NCBI RefSeq assembly: GCF_001884235.1
Contig: NZ_MAOI01000025.1
Location: 1 to 64,000 of the forward strand
Source of the DNA: Bacillus paramycoides
GTDB lineage: Bacteria; Bacillota; Bacilli; Bacillales; Bacillaceae_G
DNA length: 64,000 bases
Reading direction: 5' to 3'
Below the pieces are notes generated by a model. It saw only the letters and a list, made by a program, of their open reading frames with translations, searched no databases and was not told where the DNA came from. Each line of letters opens with the position of its first letter. The first letter of the stretch is position 1. Position numbers and translations under genes: made by a program. Positions 41,182 to 49,536 of the stretch are shown piece by piece.

Positions 41182-41283
41182 ATGAACAACATTACTTTCA
41201 ACAAATCAGATTTTATCGGACTTGCAAGTGGAGCAGCTCTTCTTACGGCTTTCATTTACGCACTTGCTCAAAGTCTCGTTTAA
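41182..41283 (+). CDS. 33-residue hydrophobic peptide, cassette G gene 2
   Basis: Starts MNNITFNKSDFIGLASGAAL and ends AFIYALAQSLV, two residues longer than its E and F counterparts. AAGGAG overlaps the first gene's stop; an extra ATG one codon earlier is also possible. Same D-F-x-G-x-A-S-G family. Confidence 0.75.
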   Translation: MNNITFNKSDFIGLASGAALLTAFIYALAQSLV

Positions 41284-41313
41284 CAATTTGTTTCCCCAAA
41301 CCCCTTTATATAT

Positions 41314-41352
41314 AGAAAAAGCTGCTCGCCTTATAGACAAGCAGCTTTTTAG
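41314..41352. terminator. Terminator of cassette G and of the HTH-regulator gene
   Basis: AAAAAGCTGCT and AGCAGCTTTTT around a thirteen-base loop; the right part overlaps the stop of the gene on the other strand. Confidence 0.75.
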
Positions 41353-42269
41353 TTTGTTTCATATATAATTTGGCCTGTTTTGCTTATATCATATCCACCA
41401 ATTGCTTTTAATTCATTATGAAACTCTTCAGATTGCAAAACTTCTTTCATAACCTCAATAAGTTCCTCATTTTCTTTATTCTTCAGAAGTACTAAATCAT
41501 ATTGTTCTTTCCTTATCGGAATAAAGTCTACGTTTACAATTTGCGAAAACTTTTCTGATCCTACTCCAACATCAGCCTTTCCATTCGCAACTTGCGAGGC
41601 AACACCAAGGTGATTTGATTCTCCCCATTCATATCCGCTAATATCTTCTTTATTTAATTTTTGAATTCGCAATTGCTCATCCACTAACACCCTAATACCA
41701 GAACCTTTTTCTCGATTTACAAATCGTATAGATGACTGAGATAAATCAGCCCATGTTTTTATATTTTTGGGATTTCCTTTTTGCACATAAAACCCAACAT
41801 TTCTTGCTAATAAATTAATCATAATACATGGTTGTCCAACTAAAATACGTTTTACGTAAGGGACATTATATGTACCCGTTTCACCATCAAACAAATGCAA
41901 ACTAACGACGCTTCCTTCTCCTTGGTACATCTTCACTAAACTCGTTAAACTACCTTGATACGCCCTTAATATATTAGAATTTGGCAAACGATTTTCTATA
42001 TGTTTTGCCAGCATATCTAACGTTAGTTCTTGACCACTAATGATGCGTGTATTCGAACTACTAATTTCGTCCTTCTTTACAGGAGTAACTTGTACCTTAC
42101 CTGTTTTCATTTGCTTTATATATTGTTCTAGATCCGCTGCATCAATGCGCATTTGTCTACCAACCCTATAAGAAGGGAGTTCGCCCTTTTTAATTAAGTC
42201 GTATACAGTTAATTTTGATACTTTTAATCGCTTTGCTACTTCTTCCGTTGTGTAGGAATGATGATCCAT
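41349..42269 (-). CDS. Helix-turn-helix regulator with a molybdate-type substrate-binding domain (YvgK-like)
   Basis: 306 residues from the ATG with GTGAGGAATC upstream. Residues 1-60 are an excisionase-type helix-turn-helix (TTEEVAKRLKVSKLTVYDLI, then SYRVGRQMRIDAADLEQYI). The rest is a periplasmic-binding-like domain with no signal peptide: RIISGQELTLDMLAKHIE, NREKGSGIRVLVDE, and VANGKADVGVG. It is a cytoplasmic one-component sensor, divergent from modA, probably repressing modAB when molybdate or molybdopterin is plentiful. The same gene arrangement occurs in B. subtilis (yvgK-yvgL-yvgM), as far as I recall. Confidence 0.82.
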   Translation of the reverse strand: MDHHSYTTEEVAKRLKVSKLTVYDLIKKGELPSYRVGRQMRIDAADLEQYIKQMKTGKVQVTPVKKDEISSSNTRIISGQELTLDMLAKHIENRLPNSNILRAYQGSLTSLVKMYQGEGSVVSLHLFDGETGTYNVPYVKRILVGQPCIMINLLARNVGFYVQKGNPKNIKTWADLSQSSIRFVNREKGSGIRVLVDEQLRIQKLNKEDISGYEWGESNHLGVASQVANGKADVGVGSEKFSQIVNVDFIPIRKEQYDLVLLKNKENEELIEVMKEVLQSEEFHNELKAIGGYDISKTGQIIYETN

Positions 42270-42360
42270 AGACGATTCCTCACTTTCTCCCTTCATTGTA
42301 ACAAAGAAAAGAATATTTCTCCTAGTTTTTAAAAACAATCACATATTTCTAAATATGTTC

Positions 42361-42400
42361 AATTATAACTATTTATAATTAAATATAATTAGTTATAATT
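42361..42400. promoter_or_regulatory. Palindromic operator between the HTH regulator and modA
   Basis: AATTATAACTA and TAGTTATAATT are perfect eleven-base inverted repeats, 18 bases apart; a smaller one (TATAATTAAATATAAT) is nested between. They overlap the likely modA promoter and are the probable site of the divergent regulator. Confidence 0.55.
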
Positions 42401-42428
42401 AATATGGTAAACGAAAGGGGATTTTTTT

Positions 42429-43235
42429 ATGAACAAATTCACATTACGATCCATTGGGGTACTTATACTTTCTTTTCTTCTTATATTCAGTGCAGCTTGT
42501 TCAAGCGGAGAAAAGAAAGAAAGATCAGTTGCTAAAGAAGGAAAAACAGTAGAGCTTACTATATCAGCTGCTGCAAGTTTACAAGATGCATTAAAAGAAA
42601 TTGAAAAGCAATATAAAGAGAAAGAACCAACTATTAAGCTTTCTTTTAACTTCGGTGCTTCCGGTGCACTTCAGCAACAAATTGAACAAGGTGCGCCTGC
42701 TGATTTATTCTTCTCTGCAGCAGAAGATAAATTCCAAACCCTCGTTAAAAAAGGATTCATTAATGAAAAAGAAGGAAAAAATCTTCTTGGAAACGAACTA
42801 GTTCTAGTCGTTCCAAAAAATAGTTCTCTTACAAAATTTCAAGATTTAAAAGATGAGAAAATCAAAAAGTTAGCACTCGGTACACCCGAATCTGTACCTG
42901 CAGGAAAATATGCAAAAGCTTCTCTCACACATGAAAATCTTTGGAATGACGTTCAAAATAAAATCGTATTTACAAAAGATGTTCGCCAAGTGTTAACATA
43001 TGTAGAAACAGGTAATGTTGATGCCGGTATCGTATACAAAACAGACGCTCTCGTTTCAGACAAAGTAAAAATTGGAGAGGCGGCAGCAGCTGATTCTCAT
43101 GAGCCAATCCACTATCCTTTAGGTGTTATAAAGGAATCTAAGCATAAGAAAGAGGCGACTTCATTCTATGAGTATTTGCAGTCAAAAGATGCACAATCTA
43201 TCTTTAAGAAATATGGATTTACAATCCTGCCATAA
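42429..43235 (+). CDS. modA: Molybdate-binding lipoprotein ModA
   Basis: 268 residues, lipid-anchored solute-binding protein; signal peptide with the lipobox SAAC at about residue 24. The oxyanion-binding strands are typical: LTISAAASLQDALKEIEKQY, NFGASGALQQQIEQGAPADL, LALGTPESVPAGKYA and VDAGIVYKTDA. It binds molybdate (or tungstate) outside the membrane for the ModB permease. AAAGGGG precedes the ATG. The gene for the permease follows after five bases. Confidence 0.92.
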   Translation: MNKFTLRSIGVLILSFLLIFSAACSSGEKKERSVAKEGKTVELTISAAASLQDALKEIEKQYKEKEPTIKLSFNFGASGALQQQIEQGAPADLFFSAAEDKFQTLVKKGFINEKEGKNLLGNELVLVVPKNSSLTKFQDLKDEKIKKLALGTPESVPAGKYAKASLTHENLWNDVQNKIVFTKDVRQVLTYVETGNVDAGIVYKTDALVSDKVKIGEAAAADSHEPIHYPLGVIKESKHKKEATSFYEYLQSKDAQSIFKKYGFTILP

Positions 43236-43240
43236 TTACT

Positions 43241-43915
43241 ATGAGCTTTGATACAATTTTGTCACCTGTCTTTCTATCCTTACGAGTAGCTGCATGCGCC
43301 ACCGTTATCGTTACGATTTTGGGAACGATTATTGGACGGGCGTTAGCACGCTCCTCGTGGCGATATAAAGTACTACTAGAAACCATCTTTTTATTACCGA
43401 TGGTACTTCCACCAACTGTTATCGGCTTTTTTCTCATTATCATTTTTGGAAATAACAGTCCCATTGGAAAGTGGATTGAATCATTATTTCAGCAGTCCAT
43501 TATGTTTACATCTACTGCTGCTATCATTGCTTCTACAGTCGTTGCATTTCCACTCATGTATCAATCAGCAAAAACAGGATTTTCTATCGCAAATGTACAA
43601 ATTGAAGATGGCGCGCGCGACCTTGGTGCAAGTGAGTATCAAGTTTTTCTACACGTTACACTCCCGCTTGCATTCCCCGCACTACTTAGCGGTATGATTT
43701 TAAGCTTTGTTCGCGCACTCGGTGAATTTGGTGCCACTTTAATGTTTGCAGGAAATATACCTGGCAAAACACAAACGATTCCAACGGCAATTTATATGGC
43801 TATCGATGCAAGTAATATGCAACTCGCTTGGACACTTGTCATCATAACGATTAGCATGTCACTTCTATTTTTATTATGTATTCAACTCATTAATAAGCGA
43901 ATTACCACTTCCTAA
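43241..43915 (+). CDS. modB: Molybdate ABC transporter permease ModB
   Basis: 224 residues, five membrane segments. N-terminus SFDTILSPVFLSLRVAACAT and the conserved LLPMVLPPTVIGFFLI; the ATPase-contact loop is EDGARDLGASEYQVFLHVTL near residue 130. There is no clear ribosome binding site before the ATG, which lies five bases after the modA stop, so translation is probably coupled. No ModC ATPase follows: the terminator comes directly after, so the ATPase must be supplied from elsewhere. Confidence 0.92.
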   Translation: MSFDTILSPVFLSLRVAACATVIVTILGTIIGRALARSSWRYKVLLETIFLLPMVLPPTVIGFFLIIIFGNNSPIGKWIESLFQQSIMFTSTAAIIASTVVAFPLMYQSAKTGFSIANVQIEDGARDLGASEYQVFLHVTLPLAFPALLSGMILSFVRALGEFGATLMFAGNIPGKTQTIPTAIYMAIDASNMQLAWTLVIITISMSLLFLLCIQLINKRITTS

Positions 43916-43945
43916 AGCAGCTTTCGACAAAGGCTGCTTCTTTAT
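43914..43945 (+). terminator. Terminator of modAB
   Basis: AAGCAGC and GGCTGCTT around TTTCGACAAA, then CTTTATTT; a modest stem. Confidence 0.6.
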
Positions 43946-44123
43946 TTCCTAAGAAATAAAATATATCGCTATAAAATAACTGAATCTTATTTTTTATTAA
44001 AATATACATTCTATTTGAATTTACTTTCTAAAATAGTCAATTTCCTGTTATTATATGGAGGTGTTTCAAAAAATGAAGAAATGAAAACGCATTTATATCG
44101 TAAGTTCTTCATCCTGTTTTAGC

Positions 44124-44166
44124 GATCGGTAATCTTCTACTCTATTAGTGGGGCATTACCGATCGT
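44124..44166 (+). promoter_or_regulatory. Eleven-base perfect inverted repeat in the glcU leader
   Basis: CGATCGGTAAT (44124-44134) and ATTACCGATCG (44156-44166) flank 21 bases, about 50 bases before the glcU start. No T-run follows, so it is not a plain terminator. It could be an operator pair or an RNA stem. The rest of the 270-base gap (43946-44216) is AT-rich; GGAGGTG plus ATG-AAG-AAA-TGA at 44058-44085 forms only a three-codon frame. Confidence 0.45.
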
Positions 44167-44216
44167 TAGAACGATATGTAATTATATTGGTATAGAAAAC
44201 CGAAGGGAGTCTTGTA

Positions 44217-45068
44217 ATGGACATTTTATTAGCGCTTCTTCCTGCAATCGCATGGGGAAACATCTTATTAGTAAGCGTAAAAATGGGCGGTGGTGCATAT
44301 AGCCAAACGGTAGGTATGACAATCGGTGCTCTATTCTTCGCAACAATTATGTATGTATTTACTCAACCAGCTTTAACAATGACAATCTTGATTGTTGGTT
44401 TTATTTCAGGTTTATTCTGGGCTTTAGGACAAGTAAACCAATTAAAAACAGTTGAAAAACTAGGTGTTTCAACTACTGTAACTATTTCCACTGGTATGCA
44501 ACTTGTTGCAACTTCTATCTTTGGAGTTATCGCTTTTCGTGAGTGGACTACTACTACAACGATCGTTCTGGGAACGATTGCAATCCTATTAATCGTAGTT
44601 GGTGTTGTATTCACATCACTAGATGATAAAGAAAATGCACAGCCACCAGGACAATTGAAAAAGGGACTTCTTACTTTAATTGTTTCTACTTTCGGCTATC
44701 TTGTATATGTAATTATTATTCGTTGGTATAACATTGATGGTTGGTCTGCTATTTTACCACAGGCAGTTGGTATGTTTGTTGGTGCAGTTGTACTGACATC
44801 TAAACATAAACCATTTAACAAATACGCAATTCGTAATGCTTTATCTGGTTTACTATGGGGAACAGGAAACTTATTCTTACTTCTTTCACTACCACGTGTC
44901 GGAGTAGCAACAAGCTTCCCATTATCTCAAACTGGAATCGTTATCTCAACATTCGGTGCGATTGTCTTCTTAGGTGAAAAGAAAACAAAACGTCAATTGA
45001 TCTTTATTGCACTAGGTAGTGTTTTAATTATCGGCGGCGCTGTATTACTTGGTATGACGAAATCATAA
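44217..45068 (+). CDS. glcU: Glucose/ribose porter family sugar uptake protein GlcU
   Basis: 283 residues, ten hydrophobic segments, glucose/ribose porter (GRP) family within the drug/metabolite superfamily. Start MDILLALLPAIAWGNILLVS; later GLFWALGQVNQLKTVEKLGVS and LLWGTGNLFLLLSLPRVGVA are family blocks. Takes up glucose by proton symport, independent of the PTS. CGAAGGGAG precedes the ATG. In B. subtilis the gene is linked to glucose dehydrogenase; here it stands alone with its own leader and terminator. Confidence 0.88.
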   Translation: MDILLALLPAIAWGNILLVSVKMGGGAYSQTVGMTIGALFFATIMYVFTQPALTMTILIVGFISGLFWALGQVNQLKTVEKLGVSTTVTISTGMQLVATSIFGVIAFREWTTTTTIVLGTIAILLIVVGVVFTSLDDKENAQPPGQLKKGLLTLIVSTFGYLVYVIIIRWYNIDGWSAILPQAVGMFVGAVVLTSKHKPFNKYAIRNALSGLLWGTGNLFLLLSLPRVGVATSFPLSQTGIVISTFGAIVFLGEKKTKRQLIFIALGSVLIIGGAVLLGMTKS

Positions 45069-45082
45069 ATTTATACTATATT

Positions 45083-45119
45083 TAAACCCCCTGAAGCGTA
45101 TATGCTTCAGGGGGTTTTT
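45083..45119 (+). terminator. Terminator of glcU
   Basis: AACCCCCTGAAGC and GCTTCAGGGGGTT around GTATAT, followed by TTTC. Confidence 0.9.
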
Positions 45120-45148
45120 CATTGCAATTATTTTTTAAATATAATTAT

Positions 45149-45373
45149 TTATATGATTTTGTTTTTATAGTTTCTCTTCCATTCTAGCAAGCCATCAATA
45201 TATAAAAACAGATTAATAACAGATAATATTAGCATGACGTATAAGCCAGTTGAAATATAAATCACAATGCTAACTATGTTATACAAAATCCATAAATGCC
45301 AATTTTCTAAGACTTTTCGGCTTAGCAAAAGCCTTTTCTTTTTACAAGAAGCTCTTAAAAATGGTATCGTTTT
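45149..45373 (-). pseudogene. C-terminal remnant of a PnuC-like transporter
   Basis: The minus strand is open for about 70 codons without any start codon and reads KVLENWHLWILYNIVSIVIY and on to LLEWKRNYKNK. The ENW-x-LW-x6-SI-x2-Y spacing is that of the last helices of nicotinamide riboside transporters (PnuC). The upstream two thirds of such a gene is absent. I judge it a gene remnant, filling most of the 340-base gap between glcU and proI. Confidence 0.5.
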
Positions 45374-45408
45374 TTATAATATTTTCTCATTAGAAAGGAA
45401 TAAAGGAT

Positions 45409-46212
45409 ATGCCTAATAAACATCGAATTTTATTTATTGGTGCCGGCCGTATGGCAGAAGCTATATTTTCCGGATTACTCAAAACTAGTAAAGAATACAT
45501 CGAAGAAATTATCGTTTCCAACCGAAGCAACGTAGAAAAACTAACGCAATTACAAACTCAATATGATATATCGATTACAACGGATTGGAAGCAGCATATT
45601 AAATCTGTAGATACAATTGTTTTAGCAATGCCGCCTGCTGCACATGAACAGTTATTAAAGGAGTTATTTCCTCTTCTAACCGACCAATTTGTCGTAACAG
45701 TTGCTGCTGGAATCGGACCATCTTACCTAGAAGAAAGACTTCCTCAAGGGACACCTGTTGCCTGGATTATGCCAAATACAGCTGCTGAAATTGGAAAGTC
45801 TATCTCCTTATATACGACGGGACATTCCGTAGATGAAACACATCAAGAAACGTTACAACTTCTTTTAAAAGGCATCGGTACCTCGCAATCTTGTACCGAA
45901 GAGGAAGTTCACCAACTTACCGCAGTTACTGGTAGTGCACCTGCTTTTCTCTACCACTTTGCTGAAGGGTTAATTGAAGCAACGAAAAGCTATGGAATTG
46001 ATGAGGAAACAGCGAAACACCTTGTCATTCAAATGATTGCTGGCTCTGCCGCTATGCTCCAGCAAAATCAGGATCCAGCTGTGCTCCGCGAACAAGTAAC
46101 AACACCTGGAGGTTCAACCGCCGAAGGCTTAAAAGTTCTATATGAAAATAATTTTTCAGAGGTCATTCAACAAGCAATTGAAGCAACCAATAAAAAAGCT
46201 AGGGGGAATTAA
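45409..46212 (+). CDS. proI: Pyrroline-5-carboxylate reductase
   Basis: 267 residues; reduces pyrroline-5-carboxylate to proline with NADPH. Rossmann loop [16 protein letters not shown] at the start, middle block [16 protein letters not shown], and the C-terminal dimer domain with [20 protein letters not shown] and [17 protein letters not shown] precedes the ATG. Bacillus has several paralogues (proI, proH, proG); the assignment to proI is a guess. It is one base from the next gene's ATG, so the two form an operon. Confidence 0.85.
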   Translation: MPNKHRILFIGAGRMAEAIFSGLLKTSKEYIEEIIVSNRSNVEKLTQLQTQYDISITTDWKQHIKSVDTIVLAMPPAAHEQLLKELFPLLTDQFVVTVAAGIGPSYLEERLPQGTPVAWIMPNTAAEIGKSISLYTTGHSVDETHQETLQLLLKGIGTSQSCTEEEVHQLTAVTGSAPAFLYHFAEGLIEATKSYGIDEETAKHLVIQMIAGSAAMLQQNQDPAVLREQVTTPGGSTAEGLKVLYENNFSEVIQQAIEATNKKARGN

Positions 46213-46213
46213 T

Positions 46214-47047
46214 ATGACTTTAACAAGTTTAAACGACTACACAACATTACATAATGGCGTGAAAATGCCTTGGTTCGGTTTAGGTGTTTTTAAAGTAGAA
46301 GACGGATCAGAAGTAATTGATTCTGTAAAAGCAGCTATAAAAAATGGATACCGTAGCATCGATACTGCTGCGATATATAAAAATGAAGAAGGCGTTGGTC
46401 AAGCAATTCGCGAATCTGGCATCCCTCGTGAAGAACTATTCATCACTTCAAAAGTGTGGAATAGTGATCAAGGTTACGAGTCAACATTACAAGCATTTGA
46501 AACTACATTAGAAAAATTAGGTCTAGAATATTTAGATTTATACTTAGTACATTGGCCTGTAAAAGGAAAGTACACTGAATCATGGAAAGCTTTAGAGAAG
46601 CTTTATAAAGATGGTCGTGTTCGTGCTATTGGTGTGAGTAATTTCCATATTCACCACCTGCAAGACGTATTTGAAATTGCAGAAATTAAGCCAATGGTTA
46701 ACCAAGTAGAATACCATCCACGTTTAGCGCAAGAAGAATTGCATACTTTCTGTAAAGAGCATGGCATTCAGCTTGAAGCTTGGTCACCATTAATGCAGGG
46801 ACAACTACTGGATAATCTAACATTACAAGAAATTGCTGCAAAATATAACAAATCAACTGCACAAGTGACTTTACGTTGGGATCTACAAAATGAAGTTGTA
46901 ACAATTCCTAAGTCTATTAAAGAACACCGTATTATTGAAAATGCGAATATCTTTGATTTCGAATTAAGCACTGATGATATGAAAGCAATTCAAGCTTTAA
47001 ATGAAAATCATCGCGTTGGTCCAGACCCAGATAACTTTAACTTCTAA
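46214..47047 (+). CDS. Aldo/keto reductase (YvgN/YtbE type)
   Basis: 277 residues, NADPH-dependent TIM-barrel reductase. The catalytic tetrad is visible: Asp in SIDTAAIY, Tyr in the same block, Lys in FITSKVWN and His in LVHWPVKG. The cofactor-binding [10 protein letters not shown] is near residue 235. AGGGGGAATTAAT before the ATG lies in the end of proI. Relatives reduce methylglyoxal and other aldehydes. The gene is translationally close to proI but has no evident pathway link to proline. Confidence 0.9.
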   Translation: MTLTSLNDYTTLHNGVKMPWFGLGVFKVEDGSEVIDSVKAAIKNGYRSIDTAAIYKNEEGVGQAIRESGIPREELFITSKVWNSDQGYESTLQAFETTLEKLGLEYLDLYLVHWPVKGKYTESWKALEKLYKDGRVRAIGVSNFHIHHLQDVFEIAEIKPMVNQVEYHPRLAQEELHTFCKEHGIQLEAWSPLMQGQLLDNLTLQEIAAKYNKSTAQVTLRWDLQNEVVTIPKSIKEHRIIENANIFDFELSTDDMKAIQALNENHRVGPDPDNFNF

Positions 47048-47051
47048 ATAG

Positions 47052-47087
47052 GAGAACCACTGTACATATGCAGTGGTTCTTTTTTAA
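47052..47087 (+). terminator. Terminator of the proI-aldo/keto reductase operon
   Basis: AGAACCACTG and CAGTGGTTCT around TACATATG, followed by TTTTT. Confidence 0.85.
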
Positions 47088-47194
47088 AAACTGAAAATTT
47101 AAACTATTTTACATTCAATTGACACCTCATTCTCTAAGGTGTAAGATTTTGAATTATCAAAGAAACAAAAAAATGAATATAGTCAATTTGTTTA

Positions 47195-47305
47195 CTCATT
47201 GTATCAAGAGAGGTGGAGGGACTGGCCCTTTGAAACCTCGGCAACAGGTTCATTTTGAATACTGTGCCACTTCCTGCAAGCTTTATGCTTGAAAGATAGA
47301 ATGAG
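47195..47305 (+). ncRNA. SAM-I (S-box) riboswitch
   Basis: Classic S-box order: CTCATT (P1), ATCAAGAGAGGTGGAGGGAC, CCTTTGAAACCTCGGCAACA, TGTGCCACTTCCTGC, then GAAAGATAGAATGAG closing P1. S-adenosylmethionine binding closes P1 and frees the terminator at 47342; without it GAGGGA (47304-47309) can pair with TCCCTC of the terminator stem. It therefore turns on the peptide-binding protein gene downstream when methionine/SAM is scarce. Confidence 0.95.
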
Positions 47306-47341
47306 GGACTTCGTTTATATACGGGTGCATAACTTGTACGT

Positions 47342-47390
47342 AAAAATCCCTCTTTCTCAATACGAAAAGAGGGATTTTTTATTTTTCATT
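47342..47390 (+). terminator. Terminator arm of the S-box riboswitch
   Basis: AAAAATCCCTCTTT and AAAAGAGGGATTTTTT around CTCAATACG, followed by ATTTTT; about 45 bases before the downstream start codon. Confidence 0.9.
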
Positions 47391-47436
47391 CCCTCATCAT
47401 CATCCAATCTTATTAATTATTTAGGAGGAAAATCAA

Positions 47437-49077
47437 ATGAAAAAGAAGTTTGTACCCGGTATTGCATCAGTTGTAGGAGTAAGTATTTTATTAACTGGTT
47501 GCGGTAGTTATAAAAACGAAGCGAGCGGAGCAAATGCAAAAGATGAGGCACCTAGTAAGCAAGTTTTAAACTTATCTTCCCCTACCGAGATTCGAACAAT
47601 GGATACGGCTCGTGCTACTGATACTGATTCTGGTCAAGTAATGAGAAACGTATTTGAAGGTTTATATAATCTTGGTGAAGGTAATAAACCTGTTCCTGGT
47701 GTTGCAAAATCTCATGAAGTAAGTGGTGATAAAACGAAATACACATTCCATTTACGAGATTCAAAATGGTCGAACGGCACACCTGTAACAGCGAAAGATT
47801 TTGTCTTCGCTTGGCAAAGAGCTGTCGATCCAGCAACAGCCTCTGAATATGCTTTTTTATTCTTTGATATTAAAAACGCTAAAAAAATTAATAGCAAAGA
47901 GCTTCCAGCCAATCAACTTGGTGTAAAAGCAGTTGATGACCATACGTTTGAAGTAGAATTAGAGCGTCCTGTTCCATACTTTATTAGCTTAACGGCGTTC
48001 CCAACATTTCTACCAATCAACGAGGAATTCTTTAAATCACAAGGTGATAAGTATGCTTTAGAAGATAATAAAATCTTGTACAACGGAGCTTTTACACTAA
48101 GCGATTGGAAGCATGAACAAAGCTTTAAATTTAAGAAAAACCCTACTTATTGGGATAAAGATAATGTCAAACTCGAAGAAATCAATTTCAACGTTGTGAA
48201 AGAAAAATCAACGGAAGTAAATTTATTCGAATCGAAACAATTAGACCGCATAAAATTAACATCTGATTTCGTTGATAAGTATAAAAAGGATGGAAACTTT
48301 AAAGAACGTCCAAACGTAGGTGTACAATTTCTACGTATGAATCAACAAAACAAAGTACTTCAAAACGTCTCTGCACGTCAAGCAATTGCTCAAACAATTG
48401 ACCGGAAATCCTTTGTAAATACGTTATTAAATGATGGCTCTATACCAGCTTATAGTCTCATTCCGAAAAATTTTGCAAAAGGTCCCGATGGAACAGACTT
48501 CCGTGCTGCAAACGGCGATTTAACAAAAATCGATACAAAATCTGCACAAGAATTATGGAAAAAGGCAAAACAAGAACTTGGATCTGAAAAAATAACATTA
48601 GAACTATTAACAAGTGATGGTGACCTTGAGAAGAAAACAGGGGAATTTTTAAAAGGACAATTAGAAAAAAACCTAGATGGCTTAACGATTAATATAAAAC
48701 CTCAGCCGCGTAAGCAGCAGGTTTCATTATTATTGAAAGGTGAATATGAAATTGGAATTGACGGTTGGAGCCCTGACTTTGCTGATCCAATTACATTCCT
48801 TGAACTATTTACAACAAATAATCCTTACAATTTAGATCATTACTCTAATAAAGAGTTTGATGACACAATTGAGAAAGTCAAAACTACTTTAGCTGGTGAT
48901 GAAAAAGCCCGCTTTGAAGCATTACTAGCATCAGAGAAAATATTATTTAAAGACTCTGTTATCGCTCCTCTCTATCAAAAAGGAGAATCTTATCTTGAAC
49001 GTTCTTATGTAAAAGGAATTGTGCAAGTTGACTTTGCAGGCCAGTTAAACTTCAAGTGGGCAAAAATCGAAAAATAA
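47437..49077 (+). CDS. Peptide-binding lipoprotein (OppA family) under SAM riboswitch control
   Basis: 546 residues, extracellular solute-binding protein family 5. Signal peptide with lipobox LTGC near residue 22; mature blocks LSSPTEIRTMDTARATDTDS, YTFHLRDSKWSNGTPVTAKD and WSPDFADPITFLELF. AGGAGG precedes the ATG. It is not followed by permease genes, so it must use a permease and ATPase encoded elsewhere. The S-box suggests it takes up methionine-containing peptides; that is inference. Right after its stop lie remnants of a second OppA-type gene. Confidence 0.9.
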   Translation: MKKKFVPGIASVVGVSILLTGCGSYKNEASGANAKDEAPSKQVLNLSSPTEIRTMDTARATDTDSGQVMRNVFEGLYNLGEGNKPVPGVAKSHEVSGDKTKYTFHLRDSKWSNGTPVTAKDFVFAWQRAVDPATASEYAFLFFDIKNAKKINSKELPANQLGVKAVDDHTFEVELERPVPYFISLTAFPTFLPINEEFFKSQGDKYALEDNKILYNGAFTLSDWKHEQSFKFKKNPTYWDKDNVKLEEINFNVVKEKSTEVNLFESKQLDRIKLTSDFVDKYKKDGNFKERPNVGVQFLRMNQQNKVLQNVSARQAIAQTIDRKSFVNTLLNDGSIPAYSLIPKNFAKGPDGTDFRAANGDLTKIDTKSAQELWKKAKQELGSEKITLELLTSDGDLEKKTGEFLKGQLEKNLDGLTINIKPQPRKQQVSLLLKGEYEIGIDGWSPDFADPITFLELFTTNNPYNLDHYSNKEFDDTIEKVKTTLAGDEKARFEALLASEKILFKDSVIAPLYQKGESYLERSYVKGIVQVDFAGQLNFKWAKIEK

Positions 49078-49078
49078 A

Positions 49079-49282
49079 TTCATAGAAACAGATTTATCCG
49101 GTGATGAAAAAGCTCGCTGGGAAGCAATGAAACAAGCTGAAAAAATCTTATTACAAGATGGTGCTGTTGCTCCTTTATATCAACAAGGTCGTTCTTACCT
49201 ACAACGCGGATTTATTAAAGGACTTGTAACAACTGACTTCGGCGGTGAGTTTAACTACAAATGGACAGAAGTTGCAAAATAA
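49079..49282 (+). pseudogene. C-terminal remnant of another OppA-type gene
   Basis: Open for 67 codons without a start: GDEKARWEAMKQAEKILLQD, VAPLYQQGRSYLQRGFIKGL, ending FNYKWTEVAK. This is colinear with the last 65 residues of the intact gene just before it (GDEKARFEALLASEKILFKD and so on) at about 60 percent identity. It is the tail of a second oppA copy whose body has been lost, probably by recombination between tandem copies. Confidence 0.8.
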
Positions 49283-49292
49283 TAAAACCTAG

Positions 49293-49328
49293 TAAAAAAG
49301 GTATCCATATGAAGGATACCTTTTTTAC
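49293..49328. terminator. Terminator after the OppA remnant
   Basis: AAAAAAGGTATCC and GGATACCTTTTTT around ATATGAA; works in both directions. Confidence 0.85.
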
Positions 49329-49488
49329 ATATAACAATTACTACTACCAGTTGTGTAACTAAAATAATAAACAATAATGAAATAATATTTTTCTCTAAAC
49401 TAACTCCGCCGAATATTATTGTATAATAACCCTTTGCTGCGTATGTTGCGGGAAATAATCCCGGAGAGTATACCTGTATTTCCAAATA
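49300..49488 (-). pseudogene. Fragment of a membrane-protein gene
   Basis: The minus strand reads LEIQVYSPGLFPATYAAKGY, then a hydrophobic segment of about 20 residues and KKGI. No ATG and no ribosome binding site: an in-frame stop lies nine codons before the first possible TTG. The frame runs through the terminator, as if its natural end were missing too. Probably a truncated gene, family not recognised. Confidence 0.4.
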
Positions 49489-49536
49489 CAGTGATAAGCA
49501 TTTGTTTTAATAATAAGAAGACAAAAAGGACTATTG

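Noticed and set aside
44058-44085. GGAGGTG with ATG-AAG-AAA-TGA as a leader mini-gene of glcU
   Set aside because: Only three codons and no linked hairpin that translation could influence clearly; cannot be told from chance.
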